DNA of 64,000 nucleotides. It comes from an uncultured Lachnospiraceae bacterium. Its GTDB lineage: Bacteria > Bacillota > Clostridia > Lachnospirales > Lachnospiraceae. The notes under the pieces were generated by a model. It saw only the letters and a list, made by a program, of their open reading frames with translations, was not told the DNA's origin and ran no database searches. Below, piece by piece: positions 45,159 through 52,813 of this stretch. How positions within the stretch are numbered: the first letter of the stretch is position 1; the number at the start of each line of letters is the position of its first letter. Where the stretch lies: positions 147,412 through 211,411 of the forward strand of contig CAMBLG010000004.1 in assembly GCA_945868435.1 (NCBI GenBank). Direction: 5' to 3'. Made by a program: the position numbers and the translations under genes.

Positions 45159-45939
45159 ATTCCACCTCCCGATTGATTTCCTCCTCCAGCTGCTCACTCT
45201 GACGTGCAAGAATCAGGCTTTTCGCCGCCCTGGTCTTAGGATTACCAAAGACCTCCTGCACACTTCCGATTTCTTCCAGATGTCCATGATAGAGCACTGC
45301 CACGCGGTCACAGATTTCCTCTACAACGCGCATTTCATGAGTGATCAAAACAATCGTAATGCCATACTCTTTATTGATCTTTTTCAACAATTCCAAGATT
45401 GTTCGTGTTGTCTGCGGATCCAGAGCACTTGTTGCTTCGTCACATAGAATAATTCCAGGATTGGATGCAAGGACACGGGCAATTGCCACTCTCTGTTTCT
45501 GCCCTCCGGAAAGCTGCACGGGATACGCCTTCGCCTTTTCCTCCAGACCTACGGTTCTCAGATATTCCAGCGCTTTTTTTCTTGCGGTCTTCTTACTTAT
45601 CCCTGCAATCTCCATGGGAAAGCAGACATTATCCAAGACATTTCTCTGCATCAATAAATTAAAATGTTGAAAGATCATTCCAATACTCTGCCGTTCTCTG
45701 CGAAGCTCCTCTTTCGACAGTTCCAGCAGGTTCTTTCCTCCTATCGTGACCGTGCCGGATGTAGGCACCTCCAAGAGGTTCAGACATCTCACCAGTGTGC
45801 TTTTCCCCGCCCCCGAAAGTCCGATCACGCCAAAGATTTCCCCCTCCTCGATAGAGAGGCTGACATCGTTTAATGCATGGACCTGATTCTCTTTTGAATC
45901 GAACGTTTTACTTAAATGCTCTATCTGTATAATCGACAT
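45145..45939 (-). CDS. metN: Methionine-type ABC ATPase (MetN)
   Basis: 264 residues. Walker A GLSGAGKST, Q-loop MIFQHFNLL, signature [15 protein letters not shown], Walker B IILCDEATSALDP and H-loop LITHEM, matching MetN (DL-methionine transporter). The C-terminus is only about 30 residues beyond the core; the ACT-like C2 domain that mediates methionine trans-inhibition in E. coli MetN is absent. It follows the fused binding protein by 75 nt, with a GC-rich hairpin (45963-45991) between them. Confidence 0.9.
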   Translation of the reverse strand: MSIIQIEHLSKTFDSKENQVHALNDVSLSIEEGEIFGVIGLSGAGKSTLVRCLNLLEVPTSGTVTIGGKNLLELSKEELRRERQSIGMIFQHFNLLMQRNVLDNVCFPMEIAGISKKTARKKALEYLRTVGLEEKAKAYPVQLSGGQKQRVAIARVLASNPGIILCDEATSALDPQTTRTILELLKKINKEYGITIVLITHEMRVVEEICDRVAVLYHGHLEEIGSVQEVFGNPKTRAAKSLILARQSEQLEEEINREVEYGNV

Positions 45940-45962
45940 TGTAAACTCCTTAATATCAGCAT

Positions 45963-45991
45963 ATCCCCAGGCGGTGCCCCCGCCTGAGGAT
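45963..45991 (-). other. Intercistronic hairpin between binding protein and metN
   Basis: ATCCCCAGGCGG and CCGCCTGAGGAT form a stable stem. There is no T-run, so this is likely an RNA-stabilising or processing stem that gives more binding protein than transporter, as in many importer operons. Confidence 0.5.
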
Positions 45992-46014
45992 ACTTCCGTT
46001 TCCCGATATACCTA

Positions 46015-47634
46015 TCAGTCTTCAAATGGAATTACCGCTCCATCATAGGTATTATTAATATACTCCTTAATGGCATCTGATTTCAATACCTCAACCAATG
46101 CCTGAATACCCGGATTGTTTTCATTGCCTTCCTTTACCGCGATGATATTTACATAGGTCTGTGCGGCCTCCGAATCTGAAGTCTCATAGGCAATCGCATC
46201 CTTTGCCACCGAGAAACCTGCCTCCAATGCATAATTGCCATTCAGCACGACCAGTGCAACTTCATCCTTGACACGGGACACCTGCGCTGCCTCCAGCTCC
46301 TGAATATTCAGCTTCAACGGATTCTCTTCAATATCCAGAACTGTGGCCGTCAGACCTGCACCCTCCTTTAACTTAAGCAGTCCGTTCGCCTGCAGAAGAA
46401 GCAGTGCCCTGGCTTCATTCGTCGTATCATTCGGCACTGCAATGGTATCTCCTTCCTCGAGTGCATCCAGAGAAGCTTTTGTTCCCGGGTAGATACCAAA
46501 CGGCTCATAGTGAATTCCGCCTACAGATACAAGACTGGTTCCGTTTTCCTCATTGAAATTATCCAGATATGGTACATGCTGAAAATAGTTTGCGTCAACC
46601 TCGCCGCTGTCCACTACCAGATTCGGCTGAACATAATCTTCAAATTCAATAATATCCAGTTTCCATCCCTCTTCCGCCAAAATTTTTGCTGCCTCTGCAA
46701 GAATTTCTGCGTGTGGTGTCGGTGATGCTGCGACGGTAATCGTTCCCTTTTCCTCAACCTCTGTTGGAGCTCCTGCTTCCGTCACTCCGCCTTCTACAAC
46801 CAAAGTGTCCTCAAATTCCGCACCGTAAGTATCGATCAGTGTTGCCTCGTAATCCGCATGGAAGAAATTTTCTTTGCCCAGAGCTTTGATCTCATTATTC
46901 AGCCAATTCAGCAGGGATTCATTTCCCTTGGTGACCGCCGGAGCAATGGTATCTGCACTTCCGAGTGAATCAATGCCAACCGTATAGCCCTCGTTCTCTG
47001 CCGCAAAAGCGATTACTTCCGTATTATCATTGGCCCACGCGATTCCTGTGCCATTCTCAAAAGCGCTCTTGGCCGCTGCATAGGTATCGAACTTCTGCAA
47101 TGCAATATCCGGATAATTCTTGGTGAGATAAGTCTCAGCCGTTGTTCCGGAAATAACGATAACCTGATCGTCCGGCCCAATCTGCTCCAAATCCGTTACC
47201 ACATTGTCATCATGGGAGACAACGCCCAGGGCAACATTCATGTACGGAAGCGCAAAATCAACTTCCTCTGCTCTCTCCTCCGTCACTGTAAAATTCGCAA
47301 GGATGATGTCTACCTTGCCGGTCTGCAGATACTCAATTCGGCTGGCCGCTTCCGTAGACACATAATTGATATCCACGCCAAGATCCTTCCCGATCCGCTC
47401 CGCAAAATATACATCATATCCCTGATAGTCTCCATTTTCATCTACATATCCGAATGGTGACTTATCCGAAAATACACCAATGTTGATGGTTCCGCTTTCT
47501 TTTATCTCATCAACGGTTCTGTATTCTACATCCGCTGCACCCGATGCATCCTTTCCGCATCCTGCCAATAAACCTAACGCGGTAACCGAAGCAATTCCCA
47601 AAGCTGCTAATTTCTTAAATATATTTTTTCTCAT
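46015..47634 (-). CDS. Dual substrate-binding lipoprotein: SBP_bac_3 fused to MetQ/NlpA
   Basis: 539 residues. A lipoprotein signal with lipobox LLAGC (Cys26). Residues about 45-285 are a family-3 amino-acid-binding protein (INIGVFSDKSPFGYVDENG, QTGKVDIILANFTVTEERA). After a linker (VEGGVTEAGAPTEVEEKG), residues about 300-539 are a complete NlpA/MetQ binding protein (ITVAASPTPHAEIL, VDANYFQHVPYL, IAVPNDTTNEARAL). The two halves belong to different protein families that normally serve different transporters; here they precede one MetNI set and one GlnPQ set. Each half has full length, so the fusion is not a decay product. The cargo is likely cystine, cysteine or methionine, judged from the leader. 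Confidence 0.9.
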   Translation of the reverse strand: MRKNIFKKLAALGIASVTALGLLAGCGKDASGAADVEYRTVDEIKESGTINIGVFSDKSPFGYVDENGDYQGYDVYFAERIGKDLGVDINYVSTEAASRIEYLQTGKVDIILANFTVTEERAEEVDFALPYMNVALGVVSHDDNVVTDLEQIGPDDQVIVISGTTAETYLTKNYPDIALQKFDTYAAAKSAFENGTGIAWANDNTEVIAFAAENEGYTVGIDSLGSADTIAPAVTKGNESLLNWLNNEIKALGKENFFHADYEATLIDTYGAEFEDTLVVEGGVTEAGAPTEVEEKGTITVAASPTPHAEILAEAAKILAEEGWKLDIIEFEDYVQPNLVVDSGEVDANYFQHVPYLDNFNEENGTSLVSVGGIHYEPFGIYPGTKASLDALEEGDTIAVPNDTTNEARALLLLQANGLLKLKEGAGLTATVLDIEENPLKLNIQELEAAQVSRVKDEVALVVLNGNYALEAGFSVAKDAIAYETSDSEAAQTYVNIIAVKEGNENNPGIQALVEVLKSDAIKEYINNTYDGAVIPFED

Positions 47635-47702
47635 AATTCAATCCTTCTTTCCTACTAATCTATTATATTTCATGACTCTCGTCTTCGTTCTTCTAAGCTT
47701 AT

Positions 47703-47783
47703 CTATCCTTTTCTACATTGCCGACAGGCCGGCATTCGCTTGCAACACCAGTGCTCATACACAAGATAAACTGTCTTCTTCAT
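47703..47783 (-). CDS. Short Cys-rich ORF in the importer leader
   Basis: 26 residues, MKKTVYLVYEHWCCKRMPA then CRQCRKG. The start is preceded by AAGGAGGAGAATT, one of the best ribosome binding sites in the region. It has four Cys codons, two of them adjacent. It lies after the attenuator terminator and 69 nt before the binding-protein gene. It may be a second regulatory leader or a genuine microprotein. A short hairpin (TGCCG/CGGCA) falls inside the gene. No homologue is recognised. Confidence 0.5.
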   Translation of the reverse strand: MKKTVYLVYEHWCCKRMPACRQCRKG

Positions 47784-47841
47784 AATTCTCCTCCTTCAAT
47801 TGGAACATCAGCACAATGGTCATTTTCCTCGTCGCCACAAC

Positions 47842-47869
47842 AAAAAACCGGAATCCATCTGGATCCCGG
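47842..47869 (-). terminator. Attenuator terminator of the importer operon
   Basis: On the minus strand CCGGGATCC-AGAT-GGATTCCGG followed by TTTTTTG, located between the leader peptide and the structural genes. The 5' arm region (47870-47858, TCCGGGATCCAGA) can instead pair with 47964-47952 (TCTGGTTCCCGGA) in 12 of 13 positions. The two structures exclude each other. Confidence 0.75.
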
Positions 47870-47892
47870 AATCAGTCAGCGTACGAAGTTGT

Positions 47893-48027
47893 TCATCGCG
47901 CACAAATGCGCGTACGACAAAAGGCCAAATCGCCTTTCCTCCGATTATGCATCCGGGAACCAGACATTTGACAACAGCACATGCACATATTCATTTTTTC
48001 TGAATTCGTATGAACAATCACAACCAT
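47893..48027 (-). CDS. Cys/Met-rich leader peptide
   Basis: 44 codons with GGAAAGGAG upstream of ATG 48027. Codons 12-21 read M-N-M-C-M-C-C-C-Q-M: four Cys and four Met in ten codons; further Met26, Cys37 and Cys42. An internal ATG at codon 12 could also start the peptide. The codons just after the cluster (22-26) form the antiterminator strand that competes with the terminator at 47842-47869. It is the first open frame after a consensus promoter. This is the classical layout of an attenuation leader that senses charged tRNA-Cys and/or tRNA-Met. Confidence 0.7.
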   Translation of the reverse strand: MVVIVHTNSEKMNMCMCCCQMSGSRMHNRRKGDLAFCRTRICAR

Positions 48028-48058
48028 AATTGTCTTCTCCTTTCCCGAATATGAGAGT

Positions 48059-48087
48059 ACTATAAAACATTTTTCCTAGTTTGTCAA
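48059..48087 (-). promoter_or_regulatory. Sigma-A promoter of the sulfur-amino-acid importer operon
   Basis: On the minus strand TTGACA (48087-48082), 17-bp spacer, TATAGT (48064-48059). The expected start point is about 48052, giving a short 5' end before the leader peptide start. Confidence 0.8.
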
Positions 48088-48117
48088 TAGGAAATATTGG
48101 AATTATTTTTTACTATT

Positions 48118-48132
48118 TTACTATTCACAGCC
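48118..48132. repeat. Solo copy of the palindromic-element terminus at the 3' end of nfo
   Basis: TTACTATTCACAGCC is identical to 1698-1712. Read on the minus strand, GGCTGTGAATAG supplies the last codons and the stop of the endonuclease IV gene. Confidence 0.6.
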
Positions 48133-48990
48133 CTTAAGCATTTCGATTTCTTCCTTATACGGAGCCCATGTATCTTTCGGGTTGTCCGGATTTTTGATCC
48201 AAGGTGTCTCCAAAATTTTCGGCACATCGAGGAAATCCGGATGCCATACAATTCGTTTCAACGCTTCAAATCCAATCCCACCTTTTCCCAGATTTTCATG
48301 GCGGTCCTTGTGAGCCCCCCGCTCATTCTTGGAATCATTGATATGAAACGCTGCAATCTGATCCTTTCCGATGATCCGGTCGAACTCGCCGATCACACCC
48401 TCAAAATCATTCACTATGTCATAACCCGCATCATGGGTATGACAGGTGTCGAAGCAGACACGCAGTTTATCATTATGTACAACTCCGTCATAGATAGCCG
48501 CCAATTCTTCAAAGCTTCGACCGATTTCGGAGCCTTTTCCCGCCATCGTCTCAAGAGCCACCACACAGTCCAAATCTGCCGTCAGCACCTCATTTAACCC
48601 CTGAATGATCTGCTTTGTCCCTGACTCTACGCCTGCATCCACGTGGGAACCGGGATGCAACACCAGAACATGGCTGCCCATGGCAACCGTGCGCTCCAGC
48701 TCTGTGCGCAGAAAGCTGACCGCCAGCTCGTAAGTCTCGGGCTTTACGGTGTTGGCAAGGTTGATGATGTAGGGCGCATGCACAATAAATTCTTCGATGC
48801 CGCCTGCGCGCATCGCCTCCCACGCCGCCGGAATATTCAGTTCCGAAATATCCTTCCGCCTCGTATTCTGCGGTGCGCCGGTATACACCATGAAGGTGTT
48901 GGCACCGTAGGACAGAGCCTCCTTAACGGAATTTAAAAACATGTCCTTCCCGGACATTCCCACATGGGAACCTAGCTTTATATCTGACAT
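48121..48990 (-). CDS. nfo: Endonuclease IV
   Basis: 289 residues from ATG 48990, preceded by AGGAGG (in-frame codons upstream lack such a site). AP endonuclease family 2: GSHVGMSG at the N-terminus, [58 protein letters not shown] with the zinc ligands. It cleaves abasic sites in base excision repair. The last residues KGCE coincide with a copy of a repeat terminus also found at 1698-1712, so the natural C-terminus may have been altered slightly. Confidence 0.93.
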   Translation of the reverse strand: MSDIKLGSHVGMSGKDMFLNSVKEALSYGANTFMVYTGAPQNTRRKDISELNIPAAWEAMRAGGIEEFIVHAPYIINLANTVKPETYELAVSFLRTELERTVAMGSHVLVLHPGSHVDAGVESGTKQIIQGLNEVLTADLDCVVALETMAGKGSEIGRSFEELAAIYDGVVHNDKLRVCFDTCHTHDAGYDIVNDFEGVIGEFDRIIGKDQIAAFHINDSKNERGAHKDRHENLGKGGIGFEALKRIVWHPDFLDVPKILETPWIKNPDNPKDTWAPYKEEIEMLKGCE

Positions 48991-49092
48991 TGGAATCGTA
49001 CCTCCTGATTGCATATCGTATCTCACGCGTTTGACGCAATTCGATTTTATCATGCAAAATGCAGTACGTAAAGTTTTCCTCACGTATCCTGT

Positions 49093-49134
49093 AAAAAAGA
49101 AAAAGGCCGGCCCGGCTATTACACCAGACCGACC
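49093..49134 (-). terminator. Terminator after hsp20
   Basis: On the minus strand GGTCGGTCTGGT-GTAATA-GCCGGGCCGGCC, a 12-bp stem with G-U pairs, then TTTTTCTTTTTT. Confidence 0.75.
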
Positions 49135-49145
49135 TCTCAGACAAA

Positions 49146-49613
49146 TTATCCTTCAATCGCAATGTATCGATTGTCTTTCTGCTCTACCTTCGGAGCCGTC
49201 TTCGGAACCAGTAGCTTCAAGATACCATGCTTAAATTCAGCCTTAATATCCTCCTGCTTTACGTCCTCACCCACATAGAAGCTTCGCTGGCATGCACCTG
49301 CGTACCGCTCCCTCCTAATATACTTACCGGACTCCTTGTCCTGCTCGTCCTGATCAAGCCCCTTCGCAGCGGAAATCGTCAGAAAACCATCCTGCAGCTC
49401 TGCAGATATCTCATCCTTCTTAAAGCCCGGCAGATCAACAATCATCTCATACTCATTCTCTTTGTCCTTAATGTCCACCTTCATCAGATTCTTTGCATGG
49501 CGTCCATACAATTTCTTGTCCATCTGGTTTTCCATTTTCTCAAAATCAGAAAATTCTGGAAAATCAAAAAAGTCATCAAACAAACTCTCTCCAAAAATAC
49601 TAGGTCTCAACAT
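49146..49613 (-). CDS. Hsp20 / small heat-shock protein
   Basis: 155 residues from ATG 49613 after AAGGAG. The alpha-crystallin domain covers about residues 45-150 ([28 protein letters not shown] and a C-terminal GILKLLVPK with the IxI-type LLVPK tail). It holds unfolded proteins until other chaperones act. A CIRCE element (49756-49782) lies 143 bp upstream, so transcription is probably repressed by HrcA. Single gene with terminator. Confidence 0.93.
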   Translation of the reverse strand: MLRPSIFGESLFDDFFDFPEFSDFEKMENQMDKKLYGRHAKNLMKVDIKDKENEYEMIVDLPGFKKDEISAELQDGFLTISAAKGLDQDEQDKESGKYIRRERYAGACQRSFYVGEDVKQEDIKAEFKHGILKLLVPKTAPKVEQKDNRYIAIEG

Positions 49614-49755
49614 AAAAATCACTCCTTCTTTCATAAATCAGTTGTTTCCTTGTTTTTTGGAACCGGGATGTTTCGGGGAACTATTGGAAGTCTTTGTTCA
49701 AAATATCTTTCAAGGTTTCCTTTCCTTCGTTCTGATTCTGTTATACACCCGTTTG

Positions 49756-49782
49756 TTAGCACTGTCAAGCGTCGAGTGCTAA
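49756..49782 (-). promoter_or_regulatory. CIRCE operator (HrcA)
   Basis: TTAGCACTG-N9-GAGTGCTAA, one base off the consensus TTAGCACTC-N9-GAGTGCTAA, upstream of hsp20. Confidence 0.9.
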
Positions 49783-49800
49783 AATATTTATTAACAATTT

Positions 49801-50019
49801 CTAAAATATTTGATTCTCCGCATTATTTATCACTTCATCAAGCTTTTTACTGTCGCTCTTATCCAACACGGAAATAAGCTCCTTCAGGTTTGTTCCAACC
49901 AGATCCGTACATCTTACGATTTCTTTTACAACCAGCTGGAGGGCTGCCGTTGGCTGACCTATCAGCAGGGAATCCAGATTACTGTCATGGTAATATTGAA
50001 AACTGTATGAGCACTGAAT
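49801..50019 (-). pseudogene. C-terminal remnant of an unidentified protein
   Basis: About 73 codons without a start read as protein-like sequence ending at a stop at 49801: YHDSNLDSLLIGQPTAAL, then VVKEIVRCTDLVGTNLKELI and a charged C-terminus. The frame begins after a stop at about 50031 and overlaps the end of a different remnant. I do not recognise the family. Together with the neighbouring hydrolase fragment it marks deleted genes between hsp20 and blaI. Confidence 0.4.
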
Positions 50020-50024
50020 CCTTA

Positions 50025-50165
50025 CTATTCCTTACCTAACAGGCTATTAAGAATCTCCTTTTCCGGTGCGGAAATGGTATTATAATAATCTTCTGTGTAT
50101 TTTACCAGCGTAATCCAGTCACACGAACCGGAAATAAATCCAACCGGGACCAGAAAACTAGGAAA
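50025..50165 (-). pseudogene. Fragment of an alpha/beta hydrolase
   Basis: About 46 codons resemble the C-terminal part of alpha/beta hydrolases: VPVGFISGSCDWITLVKYTE (the strand and loop that carry the acid residue) followed by DYYNTISAPEKEIL. The expected His-containing end (GHSP type) is missing; the frame ends in LLGKE and a stop. There is no start codon or other part of the enzyme nearby. It is a remnant. Confidence 0.5.
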
Positions 50166-50221
50166 TCTGCTATTACAAGCAGAGTGAAAATTTTAAATAG
50201 TAAATTTGTCTGAAAAGACCC

Positions 50222-50277
50222 TTGACAATTTTGGTTTATGGTTATAAACTACATACAGGTTGACAGCCATAAACCAA
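50222..50277 (+). promoter_or_regulatory. Promoter and operator of blaI/M56 pair
   Basis: TTGACA at 50222-50227 with an AT-rich -10 near 50243-50250 (TATAAACT). A perfect 11-bp inverted repeat TTGGTTTATGG (50231-50241) and CCATAAACCAA (50267-50277) covers and follows the -10; a probable BlaI-type operator. Confidence 0.7.
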
Positions 50278-50298
50278 TCGGATTGGAGATGAAACAAA

Positions 50299-50661
50299 AT
50301 GGAATATGCGAAATTATGTGACAGTGATTACCGATTTATGTGTGTAGTGTGGGACAACGCGCCGGTGAATTCCGGTGAGCTGGTCAAGCTGTGTCATGAG
50401 CAGCTTGGCTGGAAAAAATCCACCACATACACAGTGATTCGCAAGATGTGTGAAAAAGGATACATTGCCAACGAGGAGGCAACTGTTTCCGTCTTGATTT
50501 CCAAGGAACAGGTGCAGGCAGATGAATCCGCATATTTTGTAGAGCGTACATTTGACGGTTCCCTGCCGGGATTTGTTGCCGCTTTTTTAGGTGGCAAGAA
50601 AATTTCCAAGAAGGAAGCAAAAATGCTCAAAAAGATGATAGATGAGCATAGAGAGGAGTAA
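50299..50661 (+). CDS. BlaI/MecI family repressor
   Basis: 120 residues. Winged-helix domain (VVWDNAPVNSGELVKLCHEQLGWKKSTTYTVIRKMCEKGYI) and a C-terminal dimerisation helix part (LPGFVAAFLGGKKISKKEAKMLKKMI). BlaI repressors are cleaved or released when a membrane M56 peptidase senses a signal. The partner peptidase starts 4 nt downstream. A perfect inverted repeat at the promoter is the likely site. Confidence 0.92.
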   Translation: MEYAKLCDSDYRFMCVVWDNAPVNSGELVKLCHEQLGWKKSTTYTVIRKMCEKGYIANEEATVSVLISKEQVQADESAYFVERTFDGSLPGFVAAFLGGKKISKKEAKMLKKMIDEHREE

Positions 50662-50664
50662 CCT

Positions 50665-52803
50665 ATGATGGAAAAAGCGAGTGAATTCTTTCTCGCATTT
50701 TTACAGAAAAATGGAATGGTCACAATTGTAATTCTTGCGGTGCTTGCCGTTCGCTTTTTACTTCGAAAATATCCCAAGAAATATTCGTACTGGCTATGGG
50801 CGATTGTCGGTATCCGCATGCTGTTTGATCTGCCGGTCGCCTCAAGATTCAGTCTGTTCAATCTGTTCCGGTACTCCGGGTCCGGTATGCAGACCGCCGG
50901 CGCAGCAGCCACTACGCCCTCCATCAATGACCTGGCAACAGAAAATCAGATCTTTACCGGAACCCAGAACTCACAGACTGTCGTTGGAAACCATTCCTTT
51001 TCTTTGGCATCCGCTCCGGCAATGACCACTGGGCAAATGGTTTTTGCAGCACTGTTTTTTGTGTGGATTGCGGGCATGTTATTGATGTTGGTTTATGGAA
51101 TTTATTCCTATGCGAAATGCCGTAAGCTAGTGCGCACCGCCGTTATTTTAAAGAAAATAGAGCCTGTATGCAGCCATTATCCGAACACCTCAGTTGCGAA
51201 ACAAAAGCGTCAGAGAACGGCCAGTGTATGGGAATGCGATCAAATACCGTCTCCATTTGTACTGGGAATTTTCGGTCCCAAAATCTACATTCCTTTTCGG
51301 ATGGAAGCGCATGAACAACAATATATTTTAGCACACGAATGCTATCATATCAGAAGATATGATTCCCTGTGGAAAATGCTTGCGTTTGTGCTGCTATCCG
51401 TATACTGGTGGAATCCACTGACATGGATCGCTTTTTTCTATATGGTACGGGATATGGAGATGAGCTGTGACGAGGCCGTGATCGAGTTCTTTGGAAGTGA
51501 CATCAAAAAAGATTATAGTGCGTCTTTACTGGCCTTCGCGATGGAACGGCATCCGTATTCCTTTGCGCCGATTGCCTTTGGGGAGGGGGATGCCAGCAAG
51601 AGAATTAGAAATGTCTTGAATTTTAGAAAGCCTCGTACCTGGGGGGCAGTAATCGTGATAGTGATCATCGCCGCTGTGGCCGTAAGCTGCCTCACAAACC
51701 GGAAGGAAGCTGAGAATGACACACATTTCTCTACGGAAAATAGTGAAAAATCCGAAGAAGCTGTATCCGGCACATATGCCTATGAGTACAACAAAGAAGC
51801 CAATATTGACTGGGCTGATTTCAAAATTACATTCCAGGAAGACGGAACATATAGTTATTATGAAGGATTATTCAGCAGCTATCTGGGATTCGGAACCTAT
51901 TCCATAGAAAACGGAATATTAACCATGCAGGATGACAAGGAAGCGTGCTATGACCTAACTAATCATTTCCGCATCGAAGGGGATCGTATCTACTTTATTG
52001 AAGAGGGATCCGATAATTTTGTATATGTCCGGGTGAAGAATGGCCAGAGTTTTCGCCTGACGGAAGACACGGACAATGGAATAACACCTATCGATGAGGA
52101 AACAGAACGGGCCATCAATCAGTGGGCACAGGCTTTTACTGAACGGGATGTAAATACGATTCTGAAACTCGCTACCACAGAAGCGCAAGACGATCTTGAA
52201 AAGCAACAGCTTTTAGTAGGACGCGATTTCGGCATGTCAAGCCCGTGGCCTTGGAAAGATAATCTCTGGTCGGAGGCTGATTCTTCCGAAAATAACAGTT
52301 ATCTGATTACTCATGTAGATACGCAGGTACAGACAGCAGATATTTTGTATTATGCAATGGTATCAGATCCGCATGTTACCGTATGGAAAGAGACCATTCA
52401 TTATACCTTTGAAAATGATCAATTTCGGATAACTCAAGAAGCATTAACTATGTATGATGCGATTTCTTCCGGAGGAGAATTTGTTTCTGCATACCCGCAG
52501 GGAATCAACGGAACCATGATGGATTATTATATAAATGGAATGGGGGAAATTCTCAATGAACGTTCTGTAAATTACAGTTATGAAAACGACCCGTTATTGG
52601 ATCCGGTTAAAGCTGCACAGTATTTACTGAATCTTTCGGATAACGATGGTAAGGTAAAACTTGAAATAGCTTCTGATGAAACCGCAAGCGAAAACGAAGT
52701 CCTCGTGAATATCACATTTCTGGAAAATGACGTAGTATGGCAGGTGAAAATGATTCAACCGTTGGGTGAAAACGGAATCTGGATTCCGCAGGATGCGGTA
52801 TAG
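50665..52803 (+). CDS. M56 family membrane peptidase / signal transducer (BlaR1-like) without penicillin-binding domain
   Basis: 712 residues. Membrane helices at about 12-30, 38-55, 130-150 and 330-350; M56 zinc peptidase motif HECYH (about 224-228) with the distal MSCDEAV Glu. After the last helix the extracellular part carries a lipocalin-like module (about 375-455, TFQEDGTYSYYEG) and a second domain (about 470-700, NQWAQAFTERDVNTILKLA). The beta-lactamase-like sensor of BlaR1 is absent, so it should sense something other than beta-lactams. It starts 4 nt after blaI. The controlled genes are unknown. Confidence 0.88.
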   Translation: MMEKASEFFLAFLQKNGMVTIVILAVLAVRFLLRKYPKKYSYWLWAIVGIRMLFDLPVASRFSLFNLFRYSGSGMQTAGAAATTPSINDLATENQIFTGTQNSQTVVGNHSFSLASAPAMTTGQMVFAALFFVWIAGMLLMLVYGIYSYAKCRKLVRTAVILKKIEPVCSHYPNTSVAKQKRQRTASVWECDQIPSPFVLGIFGPKIYIPFRMEAHEQQYILAHECYHIRRYDSLWKMLAFVLLSVYWWNPLTWIAFFYMVRDMEMSCDEAVIEFFGSDIKKDYSASLLAFAMERHPYSFAPIAFGEGDASKRIRNVLNFRKPRTWGAVIVIVIIAAVAVSCLTNRKEAENDTHFSTENSEKSEEAVSGTYAYEYNKEANIDWADFKITFQEDGTYSYYEGLFSSYLGFGTYSIENGILTMQDDKEACYDLTNHFRIEGDRIYFIEEGSDNFVYVRVKNGQSFRLTEDTDNGITPIDEETERAINQWAQAFTERDVNTILKLATTEAQDDLEKQQLLVGRDFGMSSPWPWKDNLWSEADSSENNSYLITHVDTQVQTADILYYAMVSDPHVTVWKETIHYTFENDQFRITQEALTMYDAISSGGEFVSAYPQGINGTMMDYYINGMGEILNERSVNYSYENDPLLDPVKAAQYLLNLSDNDGKVKLEIASDETASENEVLVNITFLENDVVWQVKMIQPLGENGIWIPQDAV

Positions 52804-52813
52804 GAACCTTTCC

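Noticed and set aside
47635..48060. SAM riboswitch or T-box upstream of the importer
   Set aside because: I could not find the SAM-I core or the T-box sequence (TGGNACCGCG). The uORF and terminator explain the region better.
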